NCBI GenBank assembly: GCA_020443325.1
Contig: JAGRIK010000339.1
Coordinates: 1 to 48,484, forward strand
Reading direction: 5' to 3'
Source: Halioglobus sp.
Lineage (GTDB): Bacteria; Pseudomonadota; Gammaproteobacteria; Pseudomonadales; Halieaceae
Length of the DNA stretch: 48,484 nt
This document shows positions 37,668-47,200 of the stretch, one piece after another. Each line of letters starts with the position of its first letter. The stretch's first letter is position 1. The translations under genes were made by a program, and so were the position numbers. The notes below the pieces were generated by a model. That model worked only from the letters and a program-made list of their open reading frames with translations, did no database searches and was not told the origin of the DNA.

Positions 37668-38402
37668 ATGTTAAACAAGAAACTGGTATCCACAGCGGTA
37701 GGTACAGCCCTTCTGGCAGGCATCGGAGCAACATCCGTACAGGCGTTTGACCTGAGTGCGAATGTTGCTCTGGTCTCTGATTACCGCTTCCGCGGTATTA
37801 CACAAACCGATACTAACGCGGCGATACAGGGCGGCTTTGACGCGTCCTTTGAGCCTGGCTTCTACATTGGCACCTGGGCTTCATCTGTCGATTTTGGCGA
37901 TGTCGACGATGGCAGTGGTAGTTATGGCACGATGGAAATCGACTACTACGCCGGATGGTCCGGCCCGATTGGCGATACAGATTTCGGTATCGATGTGGGC
38001 TACTACTACTACCAGTACCCCGGTGACACTGTCGATCCCAAGGGTGACTACGAGGAGTTCAATGTCACGGGATCCTGGAAAGATCTGTCCATCGGCGTGA
38101 CCTACTCCGATGACTTTTACGCCAAGACGGGCGAGTACTGGTACTACGCCGGTGACTACAGCCTGACCTTTGCGGAAGACTTTTCCGTGGCATTCCACGC
38201 CGGCTACAACGATTTCGAGGATGTGGGCTTCTTCGCCACGACCGAAGACAGCTACACCGATTACTCGATCACGCTCGGCTACACCTTCAAAGGCGTTGAT
38301 TTCTCCGTGGCCTGGGTTGGCACAGACCTGGATGACGATGATTGCTGGAACACAAACTACTGCGACGATACTGCAGTCTTTTCCATCAGCAAGAGCCTGT
38401 AA
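37668..38402 (+). CDS. TorF family putative outer-membrane porin
   Basis: A 244-residue beta-barrel protein with a signal peptide (LVSTAVGTALLAGIGATSVQA). The mature start FDLSANVALVSDYRFRGITQTDTNAAIQGGFDASFEPGFYIGTWAS is the hallmark of the TorF/TIGR02001 family. Alternating aromatic strands (YYAGWSGP, GYYYYQYPGD, WYYAGDYSLTF) continue to the C-terminus. It is unusually acidic and tyrosine-rich. The family often precedes glnK-amtB in proteobacteria, so a role in letting small nitrogen compounds across the outer membrane is plausible but unproven. AGGAG lies upstream of ATG 37668. First gene of the NtrC/sigma-54 unit. Confidence 0.9.
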   Translation: MLNKKLVSTAVGTALLAGIGATSVQAFDLSANVALVSDYRFRGITQTDTNAAIQGGFDASFEPGFYIGTWASSVDFGDVDDGSGSYGTMEIDYYAGWSGPIGDTDFGIDVGYYYYQYPGDTVDPKGDYEEFNVTGSWKDLSIGVTYSDDFYAKTGEYWYYAGDYSLTFAEDFSVAFHAGYNDFEDVGFFATTEDSYTDYSITLGYTFKGVDFSVAWVGTDLDDDDCWNTNYCDDTAVFSISKSL

Positions 38403-38804
<402 letters not shown>

Positions 38805-38838
38805 ATTCCCAATCGACTGTTAGTAGAGAGTTATTCCC

Positions 38839-40092
38839 ATGGAAAACAATATTTTTGAACTACAGTACGCCCTGGACACGTTTTACTTCCTGATCTGCGG
38901 TGCACTGGTAATGTGGATGGCAGCGGGCTTCGCGATGCTCGAAGCTGGCCTCGTCCGCTCCAAGAACACGACTGAGATTCTGCTCAAGAATATCTCGTTG
39001 TATGCCGTGGCATGTACGATGTACATGATCTGTGGCTATTCGATCATGTATGGTGGCGATGAGTTTACGCTATTTCTGCAGGGTATAGTCGGCGATGGCG
39101 TAGAGGGAGCAGCAGAGCCTGCGACGTACGCGCCTTCGGCAGATTTCTTCTTCCAGGTGGTGTTCGTGGCGACCGCGATGTCCATCGTCTCCGGCGCAGT
39201 GGCCGAACGGATGAAGTTGTGGGCGTTCCTGGCCTTTGCGATTGTGATGACGGGCTTTATCTATCCAATGGAAGGCAGCTGGACCTGGGGTGGCGAAGCC
39301 GTTTTCGGTATGTACACGCTGGGCGACCTCGGATTCTCGGACTTCGCCGGCTCAGGCATTGTACACATGGCGGGTGCCGCTGCGGCACTGGCAGGTGTAT
39401 TGCTGCTGGGTGCACGCAAAGGCAAGTACGGCGCGGATGGTTCCGTCAGGCCGATTCCCGGCGCCAATCTGCCGCTGGCAACACTGGGTACCTTCGTTCT
39501 CTGGTTGGGTTGGTTCGGTTTCAACGGCGGTTCAGTGCTGGCGACAGCCAGTGTTGAAAGCGCGAATTCCGTGGCGATTGTGTTCATGAACACTAACGCG
39601 GCGGCCGCAGGTGGACTGATTGCTGCGCTGATTACTGCGCGAATGATGTTCGGTAAAGCCGACCTCACGATGGCCCTCAACGGCGCCCTGGCGGGACTGG
39701 TCGCTATCACAGCCGAGCCATCCACGCCTTCCGCACTGCAGGCCACATTGTTTGGTGCTATCGGCGGTGTTCTGGTGGTGTTCGCGATTGTTACGCTCGA
39801 CAAGTTGAAGATTGACGATCCTGTCGGTGCGATCTCTGTGCACGGTGTCGTTGGACTCCTGGGCCTGCTCCTGGTACCTGTTACCAACGGTGACTCGTCC
39901 TTCAGTGGCCAGCTGATCGGTGCACTGACGATCTTTGTCTGGGTCTTTGTCACCAGCCTTATTGTCTGGGGAATCCTCAAGGCCGTCATGGGTATCCGTG
40001 TCAGCGAGCAAGAGGAATACGAGGGCGTGGACATGGCCGAGTGCGGCATGGAAGCCTACCCCGAGTTCGTCGGCGCCAGCGGCAGTCATTAA
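38839..40092 (+). CDS. amtB: Ammonium transporter
   Basis: A 417-residue inner-membrane ammonium channel of the Amt/Rh family with about eleven transmembrane segments. It begins with the membrane helix FYFLICGALVMWMAAGFAMLEAGLVRSKNT, then ...GFIYPMEGSWTWGG and the pore motif FAGSGIVHMAGAAAALAG (pore His), LGTFVLWLGWFGFNGGS, and the second His in AISVHGVVGLLG. There is no cleaved signal peptide of the E. coli type; the N-terminus MENNIFELQYALDTF is short. The C-terminal tail (EEYEGVDMAECGMEAYPEF) binds GlnK. A strong terminator follows. Confidence 0.97.
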   Translation: MENNIFELQYALDTFYFLICGALVMWMAAGFAMLEAGLVRSKNTTEILLKNISLYAVACTMYMICGYSIMYGGDEFTLFLQGIVGDGVEGAAEPATYAPSADFFFQVVFVATAMSIVSGAVAERMKLWAFLAFAIVMTGFIYPMEGSWTWGGEAVFGMYTLGDLGFSDFAGSGIVHMAGAAAALAGVLLLGARKGKYGADGSVRPIPGANLPLATLGTFVLWLGWFGFNGGSVLATASVESANSVAIVFMNTNAAAAGGLIAALITARMMFGKADLTMALNGALAGLVAITAEPSTPSALQATLFGAIGGVLVVFAIVTLDKLKIDDPVGAISVHGVVGLLGLLLVPVTNGDSSFSGQLIGALTIFVWVFVTSLIVWGILKAVMGIRVSEQEEYEGVDMAECGMEAYPEFVGASGSH

Positions 40093-40128
40093 AACAGACT
40101 TTGCGGGCGCATCGAATGATGCGTGTTT

Positions 40129-40155
40129 GGGGGGGCTTTCGGCCCCCCTTTTTTT
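40129..40155 (+). terminator. Rho-independent terminator after amtB
   Basis: Stem of G residues plus C (40130-40136) paired with G plus six C residues (40142-40148), 5-base loop, followed by seven T residues (40149-40155), 37 bases past the amtB stop. Confidence 0.95.
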
Positions 40156-40183
40156 ATTTAGAGGTACTGATACCCAAACCACG

Positions 40184-40303
40184 GTGCAATCGTCCCAGAC
40201 ACAAGGTAAACAGCTGCTGGATCTCAAGGAAGCCTATGACAAAGGTGTAATTTCCGAGAAAGAGTATGAGAGAACCAAGGAAGACATTCTCGACCAGGAT
40301 TAA
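40184..40303 (+). CDS. Orphan SHOCT-like mini-ORF
   Basis: A 39-residue frame after the amtB terminator whose product GKQLLDLKEAYDKGVISEKE-YERTKEDILDQD matches the SHOCT domain (short C-terminal domain), normally found at the end of larger proteins. The only plausible start is GTG 40184 (a GAGGT lies 18 bases upstream, too far). There is no partner domain: further upstream the frame runs through the terminator into amtB in another frame. It is either a very short stand-alone SHOCT peptide or the remnant of a deleted gene. Confidence 0.4.
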   Translation: MQSSQTQGKQLLDLKEAYDKGVISEKEYERTKEDILDQD

Positions 40304-40464
40304 TCCATTCACATCACTGCACCGATGTCTCGCAGGGTACTGCGGGGCTCGGCAGTCGAATCCGGGATATAACCAGAACGTATTCCGCGATATCAATAGA
40401 TATCATGGCGCGAGGTGGTTGACTGCCCGCGCCCGCTTGAAATAGTCTGTGACAGTAAGTCAGT
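40304..40464. other. Intergenic stretch upstream of the pilus-operon riboswitch
   Basis: From the SHOCT mini-ORF to the aptamer (the gap to the first pilin gene is 440 bases in all). No gene is seen. It contains the promoter candidate listed next; the remainder shows nothing recognisable. Confidence 0.5.
40419..40448 (+). promoter_or_regulatory. Candidate sigma-70 promoter of the minor-pilin operon
   Basis: TTGACT (40419-40424) and TAGTCT (40443-40448) with an 18-base spacer. The -35 is strong and the -10 weak. A start near 40455 would place the aptamer at the very 5' end of the transcript, which supports it. Confidence 0.4.
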
Positions 40465-40556
40465 TCTGAAAAAGGCAAACCCACTGAAAAGTGGGGACGC
40501 AAAGCAACCGGTCTAAGGGGCGAAAGCCCGATGATAGCGGAGCCGCCGGAATGGAT
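40465..40556 (+). ncRNA. Cyclic di-GMP-I (GEMM-I) riboswitch aptamer
   Basis: The class I consensus is present in order: GGCAAACC (40474-40481), P2 arm CACT with GAAA loop and AGTG, GGGACGCAAAGC, CCGGTCTAA, P3 arm GGGC with GAAA tetraloop and GCCC, GATGATAGCGG, then GCCGCCGG. The spacing equals the well-studied Vibrio Vc2 aptamer. It senses c-di-GMP and sits about 190 bases ahead of the first pilin gene, so it should control the minor-pilin operon. Confidence 0.95.
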
Positions 40557-40660
40557 AGTGACAACACAGTGTACGGTGGGGTGCACCTTGTACCGCGCCC
40601 TTCGCCCACCACTGATACTGGTACAACACCGGTACTCGCCCATCCCACGCCTTCGCTAAT

Positions 40661-40744
40661 CAACCGCTTCTCTGCCGCGCCTTTTCAGTTGTGCAAATGG
40701 TGGTGTTCGCTATAGCCCACCGTAAGGCGAGGTAGAAGCGGTTG
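40661..40744 (+). promoter_or_regulatory. Likely expression platform of the c-di-GMP riboswitch
   Basis: CAACCGCTTCT (40661-40671) is the perfect complement of AGAAGCGGTTG (40734-40744), which spans the bases between the Shine-Dalgarno (GAGG, 40729-40732) and the first base of the GTG start. Pairing would block initiation. The aptamer itself carries CAACCG (40505-40510), which could compete for the same GCGGTTG. No terminator is visible, so control of translation is likelier. Confidence 0.5.
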
Positions 40745-41319
40745 TGACGTTAGCCAGGGACAGTGGTTTTACCCTTATCGAAGCGATGGTGACGCTTGCG
40801 GTGGTAGCCGTGGTGCTGTCCGCAGGCGTTCCGTCCTTTAGCGCAATGATCAAGAATAATCGCCTGGCAACGGAAAGCCACGCACTGCGCACTGTGCTCA
40901 GTGCGGCCCGATTCGAGGCACAGGCACAACGCTCGGCTGTAACTGTATGCCGTAGCACAAACGCCATCGACTGTAGCACTGGTGACTGGGGTGCAGGTTA
41001 TATGGCTTTCATCGATCTCGATGGCGACGCACAACTCGATGATGGCGAGCAGTTGCTTGAGTATCGGGTGCAGAACACCCAGGGGATAGGGGTCAGCTAC
41101 AGCGAGGCTGGTGGCATCCTGCGTTTTGACAGCAGTGGCAATGCGGCTGAAAGTAACGGCACTTTCACTTTCTGCGACGATCGCGGTGCCGTGGCAGCGC
41201 GCGGGCTGGTCGTTTCCGTCGTTGGCCGGGTCAGGCCCGCAGTGATGTCAGAGCGCGAAGGCTCGACCCACATTGTACAGGATCACGATGGCAATGATGT
41301 TACCTGCAATGTTGTCTGA
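40744..41319 (+). CDS. fimT: GspH/FimT-type minor pseudopilin (first copy)
   Basis: A 191-residue type IV prepilin-like protein. The short leader is cleaved at Gly8/Phe9 in DSGFTLIEAMVTLAVVAVVLSAGVPSF, with Glu5 of the mature protein present. The GspH domain follows (LRTVLSAARFEAQAQRSAVTVCRS, GAGYMAFIDLDGD) and ends with a FTFCDDRG block and a cysteine-bearing tail NDVTCNVV. It is thought to help start pilus assembly and to bind DNA in competence. The GTG start follows GAGG. First gene of the pil operon, behind the c-di-GMP riboswitch. A paralogue follows. Confidence 0.88.
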   Translation: MTLARDSGFTLIEAMVTLAVVAVVLSAGVPSFSAMIKNNRLATESHALRTVLSAARFEAQAQRSAVTVCRSTNAIDCSTGDWGAGYMAFIDLDGDAQLDDGEQLLEYRVQNTQGIGVSYSEAGGILRFDSSGNAAESNGTFTFCDDRGAVAARGLVVSVVGRVRPAVMSEREGSTHIVQDHDGNDVTCNVV

Positions 41320-41401
41320 TCGTAGTTCTGGCCGCGTGACCGGGCATGAGGGTCGCGTTGATTCTATAGCGAAGCGGGTATGGCCGCTGGGAGGCTGTTA
41401 A

Positions 41402-42025
41402 ATGGCACATTGCGAATACAGCATGCGAGTCGTCGCTTGTGAGAATACATACTCCAATCGAGCGAGTGGCTTCTCAATCATTGAGGTAATGATCGTACTG
41501 GTCATTGCCTCAATTCTGGTGGCGGCGGCCGGCCCGGGGTTTCAGGATCTCATGGGCAATAATCGCGCGCTTTCCGAAGTGTACACCTTGCGTGCCACGC
41601 TCAACCATGCGCGATCGGAGGCGTTGGCGCGCCGCGCGCCTGTGGTGGTCTGTCCCACCCGGGATGGTCTCGCCTGCGCGGACACCGATGACTGGTCCAC
41701 CGGGTATATGGTTTTCGTCGACACCGACAACAATAACATCGCAGACCAGAATGACCCTGACGAAGAGATTATCCAGTTCGAAACGGGGCCGCGTTCAGTA
41801 GACCTGGCGTTTAATAACGGGAACAGGCGCGTGCGCTTCGGTGCCCAGGGCGTTGCGCTGGGCTTCGAGGGAACCTTTACTTTTTGTGATGAACGCGGCG
41901 TAAAAAATGCCCGTGGCCTCATCATAAATCCTGTAGGTACCCTGGCTGCTGCAACCGATACGGATGATCCGGAAGATTTGATAGTGGATGATGCAGGGGG
42001 CGACAATGTTACCTGCGCCGAGTAA
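41402..42025 (+). CDS. GspH/FimT-type minor pseudopilin (second copy)
   Basis: A 207-residue prepilin with a longer leader (23 residues if ATG 41402 is used; ATG 41423 gives 16) and cleavage before FSIIEVMIVLVIASILVAAAGPGF. The GspH domain matches the first copy closely: LRATLNHARSEALARRAPVVVCPTRDG, DDWSTGYMVFVDTDNN, GTFTFCDERG and a tail GGDNVTCAE. The two genes are tandem paralogues. It starts 82 bases after the first and overlaps pilV by 20 bases. A role in pilus priming is inferred. Confidence 0.88.
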   Translation: MAHCEYSMRVVACENTYSNRASGFSIIEVMIVLVIASILVAAAGPGFQDLMGNNRALSEVYTLRATLNHARSEALARRAPVVVCPTRDGLACADTDDWSTGYMVFVDTDNNNIADQNDPDEEIIQFETGPRSVDLAFNNGNRRVRFGAQGVALGFEGTFTFCDERGVKNARGLIINPVGTLAAATDTDDPEDLIVDDAGGDNVTCAE

Positions 42026-42638
42026 AGCCTGCTCCCTGGGAGGCCGTCGCCAGTCCGGATTTACCCTCATTGAGGTAATGATCTCCGCGGTCATTCTTTC
42101 GATTGGGGTACTGGGAATTGCCGGTGTGCTGATGATGTCCAAGGTATACCAGCACGAGAGCATCCAGCGGACCCTGGCAGTGGAACTGGCCGATGGCATC
42201 TTCGAGCGCATTCGCAGGAATCCAGCAGGAGTGACCGGCTACGATACCGGGCTGCAGGCTCCGTTGGGCAATGCCAGTATAGCCGATGAGCCAGATCCCG
42301 ATTGCCGTGGCACCAGCTGTGATGCAACCCAACTGGCAAGCCACGATCTCTGGGACTGGGAGCAGCTCCTGGATGGCGCCTCGGCGACAGTCACCGAAGG
42401 TGAAGAAACCATCAATACGGTGGGTCTGCGGAACGTTCGTGCATGCATCGACTTCACCGCCGATGCGGGCAGGGTCAACACCGGAATAGTGGATGTGGTT
42501 ATCCAGTGGCAGGGGCTGAAAGAAACCTCCGATGCAGTGGCTGCCAATGGCGTGGTCTGCGGTGAAGCCGGAGATGAGGACGCCACCTGGCGCCAGCTCA
42601 TTGTGAGTAGCTACGTAATAGATGAGACAGAGTTGTGA
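42006..42638 (+). CDS. pilV: Type IV pilus minor pilin PilV
   Basis: A 210-residue minor pilin. The leader is cleaved at the Gly before FTLIEVMISAVILSIGVLGIAGVLMMSK, followed by the PilV hallmark LAVELADGIFERIRRNPAG and a C-terminal cysteine-containing domain (ACIDFTADAG; VVIQWQGL). ATG 42006 is chosen over 41988 because AGGGGG lies 6 bases upstream. It forms part of the PilVWX-FimU-PilE/PilY1 tip complex that primes pilus assembly. It overlaps its neighbours at both ends, showing tight coupling. Confidence 0.9.
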   Translation: MLPAPSKACSLGGRRQSGFTLIEVMISAVILSIGVLGIAGVLMMSKVYQHESIQRTLAVELADGIFERIRRNPAGVTGYDTGLQAPLGNASIADEPDPDCRGTSCDATQLASHDLWDWEQLLDGASATVTEGEETINTVGLRNVRACIDFTADAGRVNTGIVDVVIQWQGLKETSDAVAANGVVCGEAGDEDATWRQLIVSSYVIDETEL

Positions 42639-43666
42639 TGCAATCCCGGGCTATCAGGCAAACAAGGAGATCTGCGAAGGGCTTTACCCTCGTGGAACTC
42701 ATGGTCGCGATGCTGCTGGGCCTAATTGTTGCCGGTGGTGCCAGTGCCATATATCTTGCTTCCAAGCAGTCGTTGACCGAAACCGAACAGGTCGCCGCCC
42801 TCTCTGAAAACGGTCGTTTTGCGCTGCAGTTGATTGGCAACTCCACGCGTCATATCGGCTTTTACGGCGGCGCCAGCCCGACAGACATCCGCTGGGATGC
42901 ATCCCTCAGCGCGGTTGTAGGCGATTGCTCTGGAGATGCGGCAGCCTATGACACCGCAAACTCGATATTTGCTGTTCGCGCCAATTCTGCAACGGTCCTG
43001 GGCTGCATAACTGATGCAGTTCCAGGCACAGATGTCCTGGTTATCAAGGGTGTCGATCCCAGCCCGCTCTGGGATGCCGACCCGGACGATCCCGACGCGG
43101 AGCGTGATGGTGATATTTCTTTCCCTCCCGGCACCTGGAGCGATCAGCAGGTGTACGTCATTGCCAACAGTGAATCAGGTATTCTAATGGACGGCGCTGA
43201 TACGCGGCCCAGTGTAGGACAGGGCGCAGAACTGGCGTTTGGCAATGCGTGGCCCTACCAATTGCAAATTTTCTATATTCGAGCGGGTGCCACCCCCACC
43301 CTGAGCCGTAAAGTGCTCGCTTGGGACGGTGTCGCAGGTGCGATGTCCGTGCAGACCCAGGATCTGGTCCAGGGCGTGGAAAATATTCGCTTTATCTTCG
43401 GTTACGACAGCAGCAACAACGGCAGGGTGGATACCCTGGCAAACTTGACCGAGGTAACCACCGCCAACGCGTGGGACCAGGTGATTTCACTACAGGCATT
43501 CATCCTGCTGCGCAGCGATCTGGCCGACCCGAATTACGACAATGCGAAAACCTACCAGATGGGTGATCTGGCGGTCACACCGGGTGACAATGTGCGCAGG
43601 ATTCTGCTGCATTCCGACATGGTGATGCGCAACCCAAGACTGGTCCTGAGTGGAGGGGCGTTTTAG
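42638..43666 (+). CDS. pilW: Type IV pilus minor pilin PilW
   Basis: A 342-residue minor pilin. The leader MQSRAIRQTRRSAKG precedes FTLVELMVAMLLGLIVAGGASAIYLASKQSLTETEQVAALSENGRFALQLI, which is the typical PilW N-terminus. The long C-terminal domain is beta-rich and ends MVMRNPRLVLSGGAF. The stop of pilV overlaps its start (TGATG); a GTG at 42635 is an alternative. It is a core component of the minor pilin complex. The pilX start overlaps its last base. Confidence 0.9.
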   Translation: MQSRAIRQTRRSAKGFTLVELMVAMLLGLIVAGGASAIYLASKQSLTETEQVAALSENGRFALQLIGNSTRHIGFYGGASPTDIRWDASLSAVVGDCSGDAAAYDTANSIFAVRANSATVLGCITDAVPGTDVLVIKGVDPSPLWDADPDDPDAERDGDISFPPGTWSDQQVYVIANSESGILMDGADTRPSVGQGAELAFGNAWPYQLQIFYIRAGATPTLSRKVLAWDGVAGAMSVQTQDLVQGVENIRFIFGYDSSNNGRVDTLANLTEVTTANAWDQVISLQAFILLRSDLADPNYDNAKTYQMGDLAVTPGDNVRRILLHSDMVMRNPRLVLSGGAF

Positions 43667-44166
43667 TGACAGGCTCAAGTAGCACTATTCAAAACCAACG
43701 CGGCATCGCACTTGTGACTGTGCTGCTTTTTCTTGTGGTCGTCTCCTTCATCGCGGTGACCGTTGCACAAAACAGTGCACTGGGTATGAAGATGTCAGGC
43801 AGCATGCAGGATTCGTACCTTTCGTTTGAGGCGGCTGAAGCCGGGGCCTACGCGGCGCTCGGACTAGCCGGCAGTGATCAGGACCCTTTCCTGCGACAGG
43901 AACTAGTCGACGAACCGTTCGCGGGGGTCGACGTTCACCCCTTGCGGAACCAGGCTGCCAATCCCGACGATGTTCCAGTGGACGTGGATGTACGGCTCCT
44001 TTCTACACAGCGCGCCTGCCCTCGGCCCCCGGCAGGTCGCGGTGGCTCCAGTGTGGCGGTTTTCGACTGTGATTATTATCGCGTTGACTCTGAGCACGAT
44101 GTACCGGGGCGGGCACGCACACAGGTTAAACTCGGCGTGATCAAGACCGTGATCGGCAGTACCTGA
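43666..44166 (+). CDS. pilX: Type IV pilus minor pilin PilX
   Basis: A 166-residue minor pilin of the PilX/GspK-like type. Start GTG 43666 overlaps the pilW stop by one base. The leader MTGSSSTIQNQRG precedes IALVTVLLFLVVVSFIAVTVAQNSALGMKMSG, with no Glu at position 5, as is normal for PilX. The remainder (FEAAEAGAYAALGLAG; a cysteine-bearing tail FDCDYYRVDSEH) is short. It interacts with PilY1, encoded next. GGAGGGAA precedes pilY1, 50 bases downstream. Confidence 0.88.
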   Translation: MTGSSSTIQNQRGIALVTVLLFLVVVSFIAVTVAQNSALGMKMSGSMQDSYLSFEAAEAGAYAALGLAGSDQDPFLRQELVDEPFAGVDVHPLRNQAANPDDVPVDVDVRLLSTQRACPRPPAGRGGSSVAVFDCDYYRVDSEHDVPGRARTQVKLGVIKTVIGST

Positions 44167-44215
44167 TGCGTACGCCATTGGATTTGACGGGCGAGTAGCC
44201 CGGAGGGAACACTCA

Positions 44216-47200
44216 ATGCATAGCACAGTGGATAAAATATTGAGACTTGGGCCTTGTTTTTTGGTGCTTGCACTATTTGGCACTGTGTTTCCAGCCGTCA
44301 GTGATGATACTGAAATCTATCAGGCCGAATATGACCTCAATAGTACCGGCGCCCGCGCTAAGGTGCTGATCGTCTTTGATGACTCCGGCAGTATGAGCAC
44401 AATGGTGGAACAGCAACGCCCGGAATACGATCCGGATGAAACCTATGAAGTGAGCTTTCCCGCCGGCCGGATTTACTGGTCTACCAACGGGAATACACCG
44501 TCCAGCAACAGCAATGATTATTTCCTGGCCTCCAAGAATCGCTGTGAGTCGTCTTTCGATTCGCTGGACGACAGCGGCAGGTTTACCGCTGAGCGCGCGA
44601 GGCGCTGGGTAGATTCGACTGTTCAGCAGGGACAGTGTACTACGCAGTGCCCGGCTGGGTCGCAGTATCGGGATCCACCCGGCTGGAACAACGAAGGCTG
44701 TTATGTATGGACGACGACCAACATACCAGTAACCAAGCTGGTCTACGATCGGAATGACCAGTCGGGGAACAGCTGTCCCAACGGCCTGACCTATGTTGAC
44801 CCTCCGGGCAATAACAACGACGCCTGTTATCGAGAAGTGACATCCAGCAACCCCATAGGCGGATGGATCTATCGCTCCAATGACTCCAACAATCGATGCT
44901 GGAGCGGCCAAACCTACCTGTATGTTGACCCCCCGGGGAACAACAACGCATACGATGCCTGCTTCGATTATGTCACCCAGCCGGAATTTACCCAGCAGAC
45001 AGACTGGGTCTGGTCCGGGCAGCCGATAGAAGTGTGCGAGGAGGATACTCATGTCCCCGGCTCATGGCAGAGCCTCACCAGCAGTGTTAACTCGCCCACA
45101 CACGTGGAGTGCCGTGATGATGTCACTAACAGCAAGGACGGGAACGGCGCAGGCCAGGGTGCGGGGTACCCGCAAACAAACGTTCTCAACGGTAACGAGT
45201 ACGGCCCCAATCCTGATCCATCGGTGCAGTGGGGTGGTTCGCCTTACACGTTCTATACCTCGCATTACCTGAACTGGTACCACGATGACAGTCTGGTTGA
45301 ATCTCGCTCCAGGCTGGATATAGCCCAGGAAGTGATATCCACAATTATCTCCACCAACACCGGCATCGATTTTGGGCTGATGGAGTTCAACTATGATGAG
45401 GGTGGTCGTATAACGAATCGGATCATACCAAATATGACCGCACTTCAGCGCCTCAACCTGATCGCCGACGTGAATCGGATGGACCATGCCGGTAGTACCC
45501 CGATGTGTGAATCCATGTACGAGGCCTACAACTACCTCGCAGGCAGAAATGTCGAGTATGGAAACTCGGCAAAGAGCGGCAGTGACAGCAGGGGAACTTA
45601 CGATGTACTGAGTAAAGACATCCTGGCGGAAGTTCTCGGTAAGTACGTCAGTCCCAATACAGAGTGCGCCTATACCTATGTCATTCTGATGACCGATGGT
45701 TTCCCGCAGAGGGATACCGGCGCCAACCAGCGGATCAAGGACATTACCGGAAGAGACTGCGATGACTACGAGGACGCAGACGGCAATACCACAGAAAACT
45801 GCCTGCCCCAACTCACGGAGTACATGGCCAATAATGACCTCGCGCCCAATACGGACGGGGACCAGTTCGGTATTACCTACACTATCGGTTTCACCACCGA
45901 TCAGGAATTACTGAGGGATGCTGCAGAAAATGGTAAAGGCGAGTACTACACGGCAAATAACGCCGAGCAGCTTACCGAAGCGTTCCAGGGCGCGATCGTG
46001 GGTATTCTTTCGGAGGCCACCACATTTACCTCACCCGCGGTCGCTGTTGATACGTTTACCCGGACCCAGAGTCGCGACGAGGTTTACTACGCGATGTTCA
46101 AGCCTGGACCCTCGGTGGACTGGATAGGCAATATCAAGAAGCTCAAACTTGATGCCGACGCGGTCCTGGTCGATTCCAACACCCAACCGGCGTTGGACGC
46201 TGTTACAGGCGACATTAAATCGACTGCTACGACCTTCTGGAGCGTCGGTGTGGATGGCTCGGATGTCGATAAGGGTGGGGTAGGCGCATTGTTGGCCCTG
46301 CGGGACCCCGCTACCCGTGCGATCTACAGCAATACGGGCACAAATGGTGCGCTGGAAGCATTCAACACAAGCAACTTTGACGCCGATGCGCTCGGCCTGG
46401 GATCGAGTGCCGCACTCTACAGCTTGCTGGGAGCGGCAAACCAGGCGGCGTTTACTAAACAGCTGGCCTGGGCACAGGGTTTTGACGCCTATGATAAGGA
46501 CGGGGATTCAGTAACCAATGAACCCAGAAATTGGATACTGGGCGATATCCTGCACAGCCAACCTTTGGTGCTCAACTACGGTGCGCTGGGTGATGCCACA
46601 GAGGATGATCCCGACCTGCGGCTGGTGGTGGGGTCAAACGCCGGTTTTGTGCATATGTTCGGGAACGCCGATGGCCAGGAGGATTGGGCGTTCTTTCCAA
46701 AAGAGCTGGCATCAATTCTATCCGAGCGTAGAAGGAATGCCACCTCTGCCGACAATATCTATGGGATGGACCTGACGCCTGTTGCCTATACCTACGACAG
46801 TAATAATGACGGCACCTTTGATGCAAGTGAAGGCGACAAAGTCTGGGTTTATCTGGGTATGCGCCGAGGTGGGCGCGCCTATTACGCTATGGATATTTCC
46901 AACCCCGATAGCCCATCGTTCATGTGGCGAATCGACAACAGCACCACGGGCTTCAGTGAATTGGGCCAGTCGTGGTCCCAGCCCGTGGTCACGACGATAC
47001 CGGGCTACAAGGATAACAACGGCATCCACAAACCTGTCCTTATATTCGGGGCTGGCTATGATACTGGGAAAGACGCCACATCAGTCGGGACCCCGGATCA
47101 ATCGGGTCGTGGCATATTTGTAGTGGATGCGCAGACCGGCGCGCTGGTCTGGAGTGTGACTCCCGCAGCCAACAGCGCCACGAACAAGTCTGAACCCGGT

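Noticed and set aside
42637-43666. A mobile element or phage origin for the pilus region
   Set aside because: No integrase, transposase, terminal repeats or tRNA; gene order is a normal type IV pilus operon.
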